From NCBI GenBank assembly GCA_015499985.1, contig JAAAUF010001151.1, forward strand, positions 1 through 11,174: a stretch of DNA of 11,174 nucleotides, read 5' to 3'. The position numbers were made by a program, and so were the translations under genes. Below, one piece after another: positions 1-9,706 of the stretch. Under the pieces are notes generated by a model. The model saw only the letters and a program-made list of their open reading frames with translations, had not been told where the DNA came from and searched no databases. How positions within the stretch are numbered: the first letter of the stretch is position 1; the number at the start of each line of letters is the position of its first letter. This DNA comes from Haplosporangium gracile (taxonomy: Eukaryota; Mortierellomycota; Mortierellomycetes; Mortierellales; Mortierellaceae).

Positions 1-966
1 CCGTGGTTTTTTTTTTTTTTTGTTTTTGTTTTTTATCTTATTAGAATCGCATATCAATCGCTCCATTCACTGTAGTCAATATGTGAGCACAGTTGGATTT
101 TCGTTTCGTTTATGGTTTCTAGAGGTAAGAGAGTAATGAGATAGAGACCGAATTGTTGTTGTTGGTGCACATGGGTTACCAACAAGGACAACGAAACGGT
201 CCGGATAACGACAAGATAAAATAAAGAAAGTTGGGGAATAGGCGAAAGGGATGCCGCCGGATAACCTTGTTTTGTGTTCTCCACTTGTTTCCAAACGGAC
301 ACAAGCACGCATCCAATCCTCCCTTCCTTCCCTGCCTGGGGGAAAACAAATCCTCCTAGTTTTCTTTTTTGTTGTGGCTTTATTCCCTTTGTGAAACCAA
401 GAAAGTTTTTTGTTTGATCGCTCCCTTTCTTTACTTCTCTTGCCCAACCTATCAATCACCGACCAGGGACCATTTAAGAAGAGACAGTGAAAGGGACATG
501 ACTTCGCACGCCCCTCTTTTCCTGTCATGCAAACAGCCATACAAACCACGTAAGAGTCACCGCGCCGTGTACTCTGTGTTGTACTTGTATCTCCCCGAGG
601 AGGGGCGACTTGTTTGATCTTTATCGCGCGAATCAGAAATCACCAATCCGTTCTCCTTACTTAGGTCAAATAAGAAGTCTAGCCACGGATTTTTTTTTTT
701 TTTGCGCATTTAGATTAGAAACTATTCAAACTAAAGTACAAGTAAATGGATGGAGGTGGAAAGGAAAAAAAGAAGGATGAAGGTGTGTCGCTGGCCAACG
801 ACTGTCCAATCGATAACCTTGTCCATGGAAAAGTATTACGTTGTAGTATGGAAGGGGAATATGAAGAAAGGAAAGAAAAAGACAAGTGTGCAGGGTAAGT
901 ACTTTCACACGTGCTGATAAAGCCAAAGGGCAAGTCGATTGGGGCCAACTGGGAAGGTCATGCTTC
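1..966. other. Spacer downstream of the syntaxin gene, no gene recognised
   Basis: No convincing gene is visible in this stretch. It starts with a T-rich run (about 7-36) and has a second T run near 690-704. The open frames on both strands are short or low in complexity, lack recognisable domains, and have no set of splice sites that would join them into a plausible protein. The right part should hold the 3' untranslated region of the minus-strand syntaxin gene. One possible minus-strand polyadenylation hexamer lies at 379-384, but it is about 580 nt past the stop, so it is weak evidence. No tRNA or rRNA signature was seen. Confidence 0.5.
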
Positions 967-3528
967 TTAGATGACATGGGTCTAACGAGCACGAAAAAAT
1001 TGGACAACAAGAAGAACCAATGTTAATTACAAGGACTCAGGACACAGCTTCTATGCCGAAAACCCTATAAAAATATTCCCAATGTAACTAAACGACTTAC
1101 CACGCTGAGAACGACAAGGACGATGATGATGAGGATGATGAGCGAGATAAAGAAGCAAATCCACTTCTTCTTACGCGCACTAATGGCACTGTTAATCGCA
1201 ACTTGCACCTCCTTGTTTCCATCGTTCAAATGAGTATCAGTCTGCTGAGTGTTCTCCTCAATCGTGTTCATCACCTCTGCTTGCTCAGTCACAAGCGTCT
1301 CCATGTCAATAAACAACTGGTTCAATTCCTATACAAGGGATAAAATACACAATCTGATCAGCCACTGTCTAGTCTCCGTGCGACCCAACAAGCCACTGAA
1401 AATGAAATCGATGGCGCAAATATCAAGCAACACTGCGAACGTACCACAATCGTCTTTTCGATCTTCTTGATATCGTCGTGGCGAGACTGGACTTCACGGA
1501 GAGCGCGATTAGCATCGCCATAGCGAGTGCTTTGAAGGACCTAGAGAAATGATAAGCGTCAACACGAACAATACATTAGATCATTATCAATGCTCTAGCT
1601 TGGTCCAAACATAATACTCCATGCCTATGTTCGATGAAATGGCGGTCGGTCCTTACCGACTGAGCAAAGATCTGAGGGTTGTCAGACTCTGTGGCCTGAG
1701 CAATTTCAGCTGGGGTCGCATCAGGCTTGACTACAAATGTGAATATGGTAAGAGTTGAGTGTCAGTTATTACTTGTTCCTCAGACAAAAAAACCCCCGTA
1801 CGAGACGGCAATGCTTCCTGTGACTCAAAGTCTCACCAATTTTGTACTGTCTTTCCATGCGTCCTTGGTACTTCTTTCTGGCTTCGCTCTCTGAGCTCTG
1901 GTAGCGGCGAAGGGTCTTCAAGAACTTGTCCTTCAATGACCTGGCCTGGGTGCTACGGATCTGAATGTTGGGAGACTTGGCCAAGCGGAGATTGGCAAGC
2001 TCGATATCTTCCATCGGCAAAATTAAACGAGAACAATAATGAATCGTTAATAAGCGAACAAGAAACGTAGAAGGTACCTTCTTCCAATCTCGAATTACAC
2101 GTGGCATAATCGCAGCACAGAAGGTCAAAGCGTACCCTTGATTCTCTTCTTGATCCTGTTAGAAAGCTGAGTAGTGTCGGCAGTAATGTCCTCCAATTGA
2201 CGGTTGGTGCGAGCAGCCTGGTCCTCGCTAGAGACGCTATTGAGAGAAATGTCGTGCAACTCTTCGATCTGAGTGATGTTCTGCTCCAGCTTGGTAATGT
2301 CCTCGTTGATTGCGGTGACCTAATTAGTGTGTATGAACAGTAAAAGAGGTATGCGTCAGTCTCCGATGGTCTGGCTCTTGTGCTTTCTCGCAATGATTGT
2401 CTAGACGAGTCCTCTGAGGGTTGAGTTGTGTAGGTCACACGTACCTCGCCAAAGAATGCATTCATGTCATCGGAGGAAGTGACCGAGACGTTGCCCATCT
2501 CGATTCTGACTGGAGGAGGAAACTGCTGCTGTTGTTGCAGGGGCTGTTGGTACTGTGTCTGCTGAGCAAACTGCTGCTGGTTGTTGTACTGGTTCTGCTG
2601 CTGACCGCCATATTGCTGTTGACCGCCATATTGCTGCTGGCCATACTGCTGTTGACCGTACTGCTGATGTCCATACTGTTGTTGGGGCTGGTATTGTTGC
2701 TGACCGTACTGTTGACCATACTGCTGTTGTTGGCTGTAGGGATAGAAATAGAACAAACAAGTTGGGTCAGCTAATAGTGTAAGACCATGTCATTGGTAAT
2801 GACAACAGAAATAGAGCAACGACGATAGCAAAGAACAACAAACAAACAAACAGGACAAACAAATAAAAAAAAGGCCAGAATGATATCATTAGAGCAAAGA
2901 AGGTACACGGTTCAAGTTCTGTGTTCGGAGCAGTGATAGTGGAATTGCAAGTGTAAGTATGCCCATTGCGTTATGAAATAAGACCCCTTCTCTCTTTCTC
3001 TCTCTTCGGGACAACGGGAAAGAGTACGGCTCAAACAGAAGAAAAATTCGATAGTAGGGCCGAGTACAAGAAGAAGAAAAAAACGCAAAGACTTGTTGCA
3101 GTTCTTAAAATAGAGCGTGACCCTCTATTCCCTCCTCCTTTTACTTCCTCTTCCCTCGCCCAGTTTTTGCTGTTTGTATTGTGCGTGTCGACTGTTGTTA
3201 GTGAAAAGGGTAAGAGGTGTGGCGTGTCCTTCGTAGACTTACCCATTGCCTTGGTTGTTATTCGGCTGACCCTATATCATCAGCAAAGAAAAAGGAGGAA
3301 AGGAATGAGCACACTTGCATGAACTTTTTCCCTCCTGATATGTAGCTGTGATTCGTTGTTCTAATATTTTCGTGAGCGAAGGAAAGAGAGCACAGAAGGA
3401 ATAATACAATGATCCAAGGATTGACACAACAAACAGCAAAAGAAGGCTCTCTCTCATTGCTCTGCTTCTTGTCGCTGTATATAGTTGTCATTTACCTGGA
3501 AGTCGGCTAAACGATCTCGTCCGCTCAT
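967..3528 (-). CDS. Plasma-membrane Qa-SNARE, Sso1/syntaxin-1 family (nine exons)
   Basis: This is a target-membrane SNARE expected to fuse secretory vesicles with the plasma membrane, together with a Sec9/SNAP-25-type partner and a synaptobrevin. The exons on the minus strand are 3528-3496, 3243-3271, 2733-2445, 2319-2136, 2007-1837, 1730-1657, 1540-1445, 1328-1101 and 981-967. All joins keep phase and all introns are GT-AG. The product is about 372 residues. Residues 1-20 are a short head, 12-91 a Q/Y/G-rich tail, about 108-260 the three-helix Habc domain, and about 285-345 the SNARE motif, with the ionic-layer glutamine at Q308 in LVTEQAEV. An ARKKKW basic-aromatic juncture precedes a single tail-anchor membrane helix at about 349-368. 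The start is the first ATG; it opens MSGRDRLADFQ, a plausible syntaxin N-terminus. The last exon is uncertain: reading through the final donor would instead end at 1065 with a 12-residue longer tail. Family assignment is firm. Orthology to Sso1 rather than another Qa-SNARE rests on the SNARE and Habc sequence and is likely. Confidence 0.9.
2523..2732 (-). repeat. In-frame Q/Y/G-rich imperfect tandem repeat in the syntaxin N-terminus
   Basis: Residues 22-91 of the syntaxin are built from units such as QQQYG and QQQYGG, encoded by mixed CAG/CAA, TAT/TAC and GGT/GGC codons. At the DNA level this gives an imperfect 15-18 base periodicity. The composition is prion-like: Q and Y with small residues and almost no charge. 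It sits on the cytosolic side, before the Habc domain. Disordered Q/Y/G tails before Habc are, as I recall, also found in filamentous-fungal Sso proteins, so the tail itself is probably not unique. Its length, about 70 residues, is substantial. Confidence 0.9.
3243..3271 (-). other. 29-nt microexon (exon 2) of the syntaxin gene
   Basis: Exon 1 ends in phase 0 at 3496. The Q-rich exon starts at 2733 and needs two bases from an earlier exon to enter the right frame. The segment 3271-3243 supplies exactly that. It is preceded by a branch-point-like CTGAT and an AG, followed by a perfect GTAAGT donor, and encodes GQPNNNQGN plus two bases of a glycine codon. The phase match on both sides, together with the composition flowing into the Q/N-rich tail, supports it. 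An alternative acceptor six bases further in, after GGTCAG, would drop two residues. Skipping it would force use of an acceptor inside the CAA/CAG run. Confidence 0.75.
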
Positions 3529-5473
3529 GGTTGAATGGGAGTGAGGTGAGTGAAGGAGGGTAGTAGATTAGGCGAAGGGGTTGATGTAAGTATTAAAAAG
3601 CGTAAGAAGTACAGAAGAAGGACAAAGAATGTTTGGTGGCAAATAAAAAAAGGGATAGGAGAGAGGAGTGAAAAGAAAAGGAGGAGTGAAGGAGCGTGAC
3701 GGAACAAAGAGAGAGAAAAAAAAGGAAGAGGGAAAAATGAAAAGATGAAAGACACGAGCCTCCGCCAATATCCTTCCCTCGCTCAGAGACATTACCCGCT
3801 CTTGCCAAATCATCCCACCCTCTTGTTGTAAGCCGGGGTAGACCGATGTTTGCAGCGGTCTCGAAATACTCGCCTCGCTGCGCGCCTCTTTTTCTTCTTT
3901 TTTTCATGCGTGCGTTAAATGTCAAATTTAAAGCTACGACGACATCACTCTCAAGCACTAAAACCATGGCCCACTTTTTCTTGCTTGCACAAGAAAATGC
4001 TTTACACTGCAGCTATGCTAGGGTCTACATAGGAAATAAGTCGATGCTCTTAACCCCAGCAGCATTCTCCGCAATCAGGTGCTGTGGTACCCTTGGCATA
4101 CCTGGACAATGCCAGGCGAAAGAAAAGAATATTTCCTTTTTTATTGGATAGAGTATCCAGCGTCTTATTAATGAAAAATGAATGAATGGAGGAACGGGTT
4201 CCGGTCACTCATGGGGCCAATTGGATGATCCAGAACGGTAGAGGGGCTGTGTCTTTCCTTTTCTTTGTCATACTTGGCACCAGCCCAGCTGATTAGCTCG
4301 ATTTCTTTTTTTTTTTTCAGACTACACAAGGTTTGGTGGCGTCAAAAAAGAAAAAAAAAAAAAGAGTGAGAGATATATTGATCTACACGCCAGACCCGCG
4401 TTTTGCTATAAGGAAAAAGAACGCGTTGCAAAAGCTTCTAGGAATCCAGCATAGTTCACTATATCATTGGCTCGATGCCCATGCATACACCCACAACACC
4501 GTGTGGGATGTATGCGTGTGCGAGTGTGTGTGGACAAAGAAGGGGTCATTGGTTCATCACGGAGACAGACAAACAAACAAACAAAAATGTGCACTTCTTT
4601 CTTTGGCAACTTCCTCCTGTTCTCTGAATGCTCGACTCGTCTGCATCATATCTCTCTCTCTCATTCTCAATAGTATGTACCTGATCACATACCTCAGCAA
4701 AGAAAGAGACCGCCAGCCAGACCCCCTTTCATTCCAATTGATCAGTTCTCACTTGTTCTCATTTCCCAGTGCTGCAGCAAGCAGACAAGACTACAAACAG
4801 ATTCGAGGGATGGACGGAAGGAGGACTATGGAGCCCGAAGTTGACCCTTTTTTTATTTTTATTTTTTTATTTTCGTCGTGGCATGCTGTGTGTCCGATTT
4901 CCCTTCTCCTTATTCTCCTTGCTGATCTCGATGACCCTCCATGAGCTTGTTGCATGGAGTGAGTGAGTATGTTATGTGGTCCATGGGGAAGGATGTAGCT
5001 CAATCCCTCGACCACACACACCCGCTTGATGCACACTCTCTACTGTCTGTCTTGTCCGCTTTGCCCCTTGTCCCCCTGCTATCCTTGTCCGTTCCAGTGT
5101 TTGCTCAAGCCTGCTTGTGCTTTTACGTCAACGAGTACAAATCGGCGGATAAAAGTCAACACATCAAAGTCAAAGAGCGTTCAAGCCAACTCCATACAAT
5201 TCCGTTCCCTTCTTTCCTCCCCTTCTTTCTCCATTCTCATTCGTCACTCCCTCTCTTCCTCTCCCCCCTTCCTTGCTTCAAAGCCCACCTTCCCCTTCTC
5301 TCCTTTGCATTCACTTCCTCTCTCTTATCGCACGCAACTCTCATCCTCTTCACCTTTACATACACTCACTTGCAGCAAAGCGCCTGTTCATTCCATTTAT
5401 ACATCATCCCATCCAACCAACCAATTGCAACCTTGTAAGCACGCATCAATAGCACTGAACAAGAATCGCACCC
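3529..5473. other. Divergent intergenic region between syntaxin and F-box/WD40 genes
   Basis: About 1.9 kb with no gene I can support. The left end, read on the minus strand, is a pyrimidine-rich leader running into the syntaxin ATG. The right end is a strongly C/T-rich leader (about 5200-5360) for the F-box gene. In between are simple repeats: A runs near 4344-4365, a GT-rich stretch near 4500-4535, and (ACAA)n near 4565-4585. There is a small perfect inverted repeat, TGGCAT/ATGCCA (4094-4099 and 4109-4114), and a palindromic CCAATTGG near 4215. A 203-codon open frame (4333-4944, plus) has no ATG near its start, no domain and low-complexity composition, so I do not call it a gene. Confidence 0.55.
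5124..5155 (+). promoter_or_regulatory. Possible core promoter of the F-box/WD40 gene
   Basis: An ACGTCA half-site of the ATF/CREB type (5125-5130) is followed by a TATA-like GATAAAAG (5148-5155), about 320 bases before the ATG. A long C/T-rich stretch of the type often seen around fungal transcription starts comes next. Position and order are suggestive, but there is no direct evidence of a start site. Confidence 0.35.
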
Positions 5474-7124
5474 ATGGCATCCTCTCACCCTACTACCACC
5501 GCAACAACAGAACGACAGGACGATATCGACTCTGCACAACAACCCTCCCTTCACCTCGCCAATACCTTTATAAAACTGGTTACAGAGTCTTCGTCCCCTG
5601 TCCCCCAAGGCTACCCGTCCGAAGATGAACGATCCAATCTCATGGATAAAATCTATAAGAAGCTACTGGACGGTCCACGGATAGACATCCTCTCGAAACT
5701 ACCCTACGAGATGGCCACCCATGTCCTCCACTTTATAGACATGCCCAACTTGGCCAAGGTCGCCTCCATCTCCAAGGCCTGGAGCGTCCTCATAAAGGAT
5801 AACACAGTCTGGAAGAACGTCTACCTTCACCAGCAGCACTGGCGTATCAGGACTCCCAGTCGAAAGTCGGCGCCCAACACCGCCGCTACCATCGACCCCG
5901 AACAAACACCCTGGCAACAGACAGCAGGAGGGCCAACAGGGGGGGCATCAACGGGTTCTATCATCAAGACCCCACTGGACTGGAAGGAACTCTGCCGTAA
6001 CCGCAAGGCACTTGAGGCGCGATGGAAGACGACCCCGTCAGAGACAAAGCTCCGTGGGCACGATGACAGCGTGTACTGTATCCAGTTTGACGACACCAAA
6101 ATTGTGACAGGATCAAGGGACCGGACCATCAAGTTCTGGGACTTTCATACCTTGAGATGCACCGACACCCTCAAGGGCCACTCCCAGTCGGTCCTTTGCC
6201 TCCAGTTCAATGAGAAGATGATGGTCTCTGGATCGTCCGACTACACCATCATTGTCTGGGACATGGAAACTCATCAGCCCATCTCGCGGCTCCACGGCCA
6301 CACTGCTGGCGTGCTTGACGTCTGTTTTGACGACCAATATATCATCAGTTGCTCCAAGGACACAACGATCAAGGTCTGGGATGTTCGAACGATGGCTCTC
6401 ATCAAAACCATGACAGGCCACCGTGGACCTGTCAATGCTGTCCAGTTGCATCAGGGCCAGGTCGTCTCGGCATCAGGAGATACATTGGTCAAGCTGTGGG
6501 ATGTTGCATCAGGGGTCTGCATACGGGACTTTATTGGACACGAGCGTGGATTGGCCTGTGTGCAATTTGACGGCAAGACGATTGTCTCTGGATCGAACGA
6601 CAAGACCATCCGGATATGGGACGTTGCCTCGGGAAGATGCACAAAGGTCTTGACGGGACATGAAAATCTGGTCCGCACGTTGCATTTTGACCAGAACCGG
6701 ATTGTGAGCGGGAGCTATGACTACACCGTGAAGGTTTGGGATATGACAACGGGCGAGTGCACACTGGATCTTGACAAGGGACATGTCAGCTGGGTCTTTG
6801 ACGTCCAGTTCTCGAGCAGCCGCATCATCAGGTAACTATCGCGACTTTTTGTTCTCTTTTTTTTCTGTACACTGCTGTTCATGTCTTGCCCTTTCTTTCT
6901 TCTTTGTTCTTTGTCCTCCCTTGGAATATCTTTTTGTTGTTATCTAACCTATGAACATGACCCCACGGCCACATTGGGATACGTTGTACTCATATTTGCA
7001 TCTCTCTCTCTTTTTTGTTTTTTTATACATCTCTCCTTTTTTATTACACAGCACATCTCAAGATAGAAACATTGTCGTGTGGGATTTTGCCATTCCTGAC
7101 ATGGATACAAGCATGTTTGCATAG
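5474..7124 (+). CDS. F-box/WD40 repeat protein, beta-TrCP-like SCF ubiquitin ligase receptor
   Basis: This is predicted to be a substrate receptor of an SCF (Skp1-Cullin-F-box) E3 ligase, binding Skp1 through the F-box and phosphorylated substrates through a seven-bladed propeller. The exons are 5474-6831 and 7052-7124. The 220-nt GT-AG intron splits a serine codon inside the last WD repeat, giving 476 residues. A helical stretch (about 50-70) resembles the dimerisation region of this class. The F-box spans about 72-118 (LSKLPYEM onward) and a linker helix with ALEARW follows. Seven WD40 repeats run from 193 to 472, each with GH near its start and WD at its end. Arginines in ERGLAC (repeat 5) and ENLVRT (repeat 6) sit where beta-TrCP has phosphodegron-binding arginines, which is why I favour beta-TrCP over Cdc4 or Met30; this alignment is from memory. 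The ATG has a good context (cacccATGG). At 476 residues it is shorter than animal beta-TrCP (about 540-605), mainly at the N-terminus. Without the second exon the seventh blade would be incomplete. Confidence 0.93.
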
Positions 7125-7283
7125 AGACGCGTCCCTTTTTAGTACGCTCCATTCTTCTTGTACCTCACTTGCTCACTACTGCTATTGAGGGAGGTGTGGG
7201 GGTCGTTTTGAAATGAGGATGACAAATGGGAGCGTTTTTTACGTGTGCGGTGTCCATTTTAGAAAAATTATGCGCGCGTATCA

Positions 7284-7294
7284 AATAAAATAAA
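7284..7294 (+). terminator. Overlapping polyadenylation signals after the F-box gene
   Basis: Two overlapping AATAAA hexamers (7284-7289 and 7289-7294) lie about 160 bases after the F-box stop codon, in an A-rich setting. The distance fits an ordinary fungal 3' untranslated region. Confidence 0.55.
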
Positions 7295-7653
7295 ATAGGA
7301 ACAAAAAGAAGAGAAAATAGAAAGACGAGAAGAGGGACAAAAATAACGCCAGATGACAGCCCGTGGGTAAGTTACCAGTACCTATTTTGCGTTTAGTTTC
7401 TCTTGTTCCCATTTCATCGGTAAAGACTTAAATAACACTGTCGAAGGGGTACAAGAAGAGGAGATCAAAAAGGACGAAGCACCAATGGTCCAAAACGACA
7501 GAAAACGAGTTTGGTTGATGCCGTTGGGGAAAATATCAGAAAAGTCAAACGTGACCCTTTTTTAACTCCAATTCCAGGTCCACAGTCTTTGTGGGTTGCA
7601 CACGCAAATACAAGAAATTCGTCCCTGGGATTTCCTTCCTGCCACTCGAGGAG

Positions 7654-7662
7654 AATAAAAGG
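7654..7662 (+). promoter_or_regulatory. TATA-like element of the low-complexity protein gene
   Basis: AATAAAAGG lies about 160 bases before the ATG and is followed directly by a long C/T-rich tract and a CA-rich, G-poor leader. This layout is typical of strongly expressed fungal genes and agrees with the biased codon use of the downstream gene. It is a sequence resemblance only. Confidence 0.4.
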
Positions 7663-7822
7663 AACTTCTTTTTCTGCTTTTTTTTCTTCTTCTTTCTGTA
7701 CACCCTTCCTCCCATCTCTAACACACACACACACAACACAAAACAGTCAAACACACACGACGCACTCCCTCACATCTATTCCTCAACCACCCCCTCACAC
7801 ACACATAACACATATAACAAAA

Positions 7823-9706
7823 ATGACCGATACTACCATCGCCCCCGCCCCCCAGGGCATCATCGAGACCAAGCTCGAGACCGTCGAGATCCACAAGTCC
7901 TCCTCCGCATCCTCCGAGGTCATCGTCGCCGCCGTCGAGGAGACCGCCATCGCGACCTCGCACCAGCACGAATCCTCATCAACCGCCAAGGAGCGCTTCT
8001 CGGAGTTCTCGCTCTCCGTCACATCGTCCGAGCCTGTCCACATTGCCACTGAGGAGTCGACCGCTGCTGCCGTTGGTGCCGTTGTCGTGACCTCTGACAA
8101 GAAGGATAAGAAGCTCAAGGAGAAGAAGGACAAAAAGGACAAGAAAAAGGACAAGGGCTCTGGCTCCGAGTCTGAGTCCGAGTCGTCGTCAGGTTCTGGT
8201 TCTGGCTCCGAGTCTGAGAAGGATGAGGAGAAGAAGAAGGACAAAAAGGAGAAGAAGGCCAAGAAGGAGAAGAAGATCAAGGAGAAAAAGGTCAAGAAGG
8301 ATGATGGCAAGGATTCTGGTTCTGAGTCTGAGTCTGAGAACGATGAGGACAAGAAGAAGAAGGAGGAGAAGAAGTTGAAGAAGGAGGCCGAGAAGCTTAA
8401 AGAGAAGCTCAAGGAGAAGAAGGACAAGAAGAAGGAAAAGAAGGACAAGAAGCAGTCTGGTTCTGACAAGGAGGACGACAAGGAGAAGAAGGAGACGAAG
8501 GAAAAGAAGAAGGCCGAGAAGGAGGCCAAGAAGGCTGCCAAGGAGGCCGAGAAGATTGCCAAGAAGGCCGAGAAGGAAGCCAAGAAGGCTGCCAAGGCTG
8601 CCGCTGCTGCCACTTCCACCACCACCACCACGGAGGCCAAGGATGTCAAAACCGAGATTACTGAGGTCAACAAGAAGACCATCCTCGATGAGCTCAGCGT
8701 AAGTTTATTTGTCTCCTTCCTTTCTTTCACACGCTCACACTGCCATTGGTCGACGTAAATGACATGTCCATGACTTTTTTTTGATTTTCTCCTGACGCCA
8801 CCAAAAATATCAGTACCCTAACGATTGACCTTCTATTCTTTGTTGCCAAACTCCCCCCCTATTTTGTCGAACAAAAAACTAGTCGGACGACGAGTCGGAT
8901 GAGGACTTCAAGCCAAACTCGGACTCGGAGAGCGGCAGTGGAAGCGACAGCGACAGCAGCTCCTCGTCTAGCAGCTCCTCGTCTTCCTCCAGCTCGTCCT
9001 CCTCCAGCAGCAGCGAGAGTGACTCTGACTCTGACTTTGACTCAGGTTCTGACAAGGACTCCAAGAAGTCTGACTCGGACTTTGACAAGGTTTGTTATCT
9101 AAAATCGCACAAATGAACCTCTGTCTTGCTTTCTTGCGCAAGTGAACGAATAATTGCTCTTACTTTTTCACTTTTGCTAAGCATCACTCTTGCTTGTGCT
9201 ATCGTTATTTAGGAGGACAAGATTGACAAGGAGGAGGTCGAGAAGTTGGCCAAGGAGGCTGGTAAGTTTGTTTTTTCTTCCTTTTCTTCTTTTTGCATCT
9301 GTTCTTGTGTGTTTCCTCGGTAATGTATCGGACAATGCTGCGTCTACAAACATGTGTATTTGCATCTCGATATCTAATATCACGCCTTTCCTTTTTCTCT
9401 TCTTCTCCTTCCCTCCCCTCGCGTGCATGATTACTTCTTTCAGTCGAGATTGGCGCTGGTCTGGATCAGGACCACAAGGTCTTGCGTACTGGCAAGGTGA
9501 TTGAGGTTGAGTCGTCGAGCTCGACGGCCGAGGCTTCAGCTGTTGTGTTAGAGTCGGTCACCCAGGAGACGGTTGTCAAGGCCGAGGTCTTTGAAGAGAC
9601 CACGATCACCACTGGTGTTGTGACCGACAAGGTCCTCAAGACCGAGGTTACTATCGAAGAGACTATCGTCACCCCCTCCAACGCCAAGCTCGCCTCTGAG
9701 CCCTAA
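7823..9706 (+). CDS. Unknown Lys/Glu/Ser-rich low-complexity protein (four exons)
   Basis: I do not recognise this as a named gene. The exons are 7823-8698, 8883-9089, 9213-9261 and 9444-9706, with GT-AG introns of 184, 123 and 182 nt. All phases agree and the product is 464 residues. Residues 1-90 are Thr/Val/Glu/Ser-rich. Residues 92-260 are a strongly charged KKDKK/KEKK region broken by two SGSESESE tracts (about 112-132 and 165-172), turning into an Ala/Lys-rich segment likely to form one long charged helix (about 228-262). Residues 293-361 are acidic and serine-rich, with SDDESDED and a run of 20 serines. Residues 378-464 are again Val/Thr/Glu-rich. There is no signal peptide, membrane segment or known domain. 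The many S-D/E sites suit casein kinase 2. Alternating basic and acidic-serine blocks recall nucleolar Srp40/Nopp140 proteins, but their conserved C-terminal domain is not seen, so that link is weak. Lysine is nearly always AAG and glutamate GAG, suggesting strong expression. The ATG is the first in a clean CA-rich leader (caaaATGACC). Confidence 0.85.
8955..9014 (+). repeat. Run of 20 consecutive serine codons
   Basis: Twenty serine codons in a row lie in exon 2 of the low-complexity gene. The codons mix AGC with TCC, TCG and TCT, including a repeated five-codon block (AGC AGC TCC TCG TCT) followed by diverged codons. It is flanked by SDSD on one side and ESDSDSD on the other. Confidence 0.95.

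Larger units (their letters stand above)
7125..7822. other. Spacer and leader between the F-box gene and the low-complexity gene
   Basis: The left part holds the 3' untranslated region and polyadenylation signals of the F-box gene. The right part is the promoter and leader of the next gene: a TATA-like element at 7654, a C/T-rich stretch, then a CA-rich leader with an (AC)7 run at 7721-7734 leading up to the ATG. Overlapping open frames in this part are products of the simple repeats. No further gene was seen. Confidence 0.6.

Noticed and set aside
76..549. Minus-strand open frames of 133 and 157 codons near the left edge
   Set aside because: They overlap in different frames, show no domain or codon bias, and do not connect by splicing to anything recognisable.
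2421..2774. Plus-strand open frame with leucine-rich, membrane-like composition
   Set aside because: Antisense of the CAG/CAA repeat in the syntaxin gene (CTG/TTG on this strand). The minus strand has matching splice sites and a recognisable protein.
4094..4114. Hairpin TGGCAT/ATGCCA with a nine-base loop
   Set aside because: The stem is only six base pairs and is not near a gene end; it is expected by chance in a window this size.
4333..4944. A 203-codon plus-strand open frame preceded by an acceptor-like T-rich tract ending in CAG
   Set aside because: No ATG near its start, low-complexity composition, no domain, and it crosses simple repeats (A runs, GT and ACAA repeats).
5436..5473. Possible leader intron donor (GTAAGC) just before the F-box ATG
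   Set aside because: No matching acceptor lies between it and the ATG, and splicing past the ATG would remove the well-supported start.
7721..7810. CA-rich repeats that might be read as a repeat array
   Set aside because: They are a simple (AC)n microsatellite and a CA-rich 5' leader, with no spacer-repeat structure. No CRISPR array exists in the window.
7795..8730. A 311-codon open frame on the minus strand rich in F, S and L
   Set aside because: It is the exact antisense of the AAG/GAG-rich exon of the low-complexity gene, where reversed codons give CTT/CTC and similar. The composition is an artefact, and the plus-strand splice structure and codon bias explain the region.
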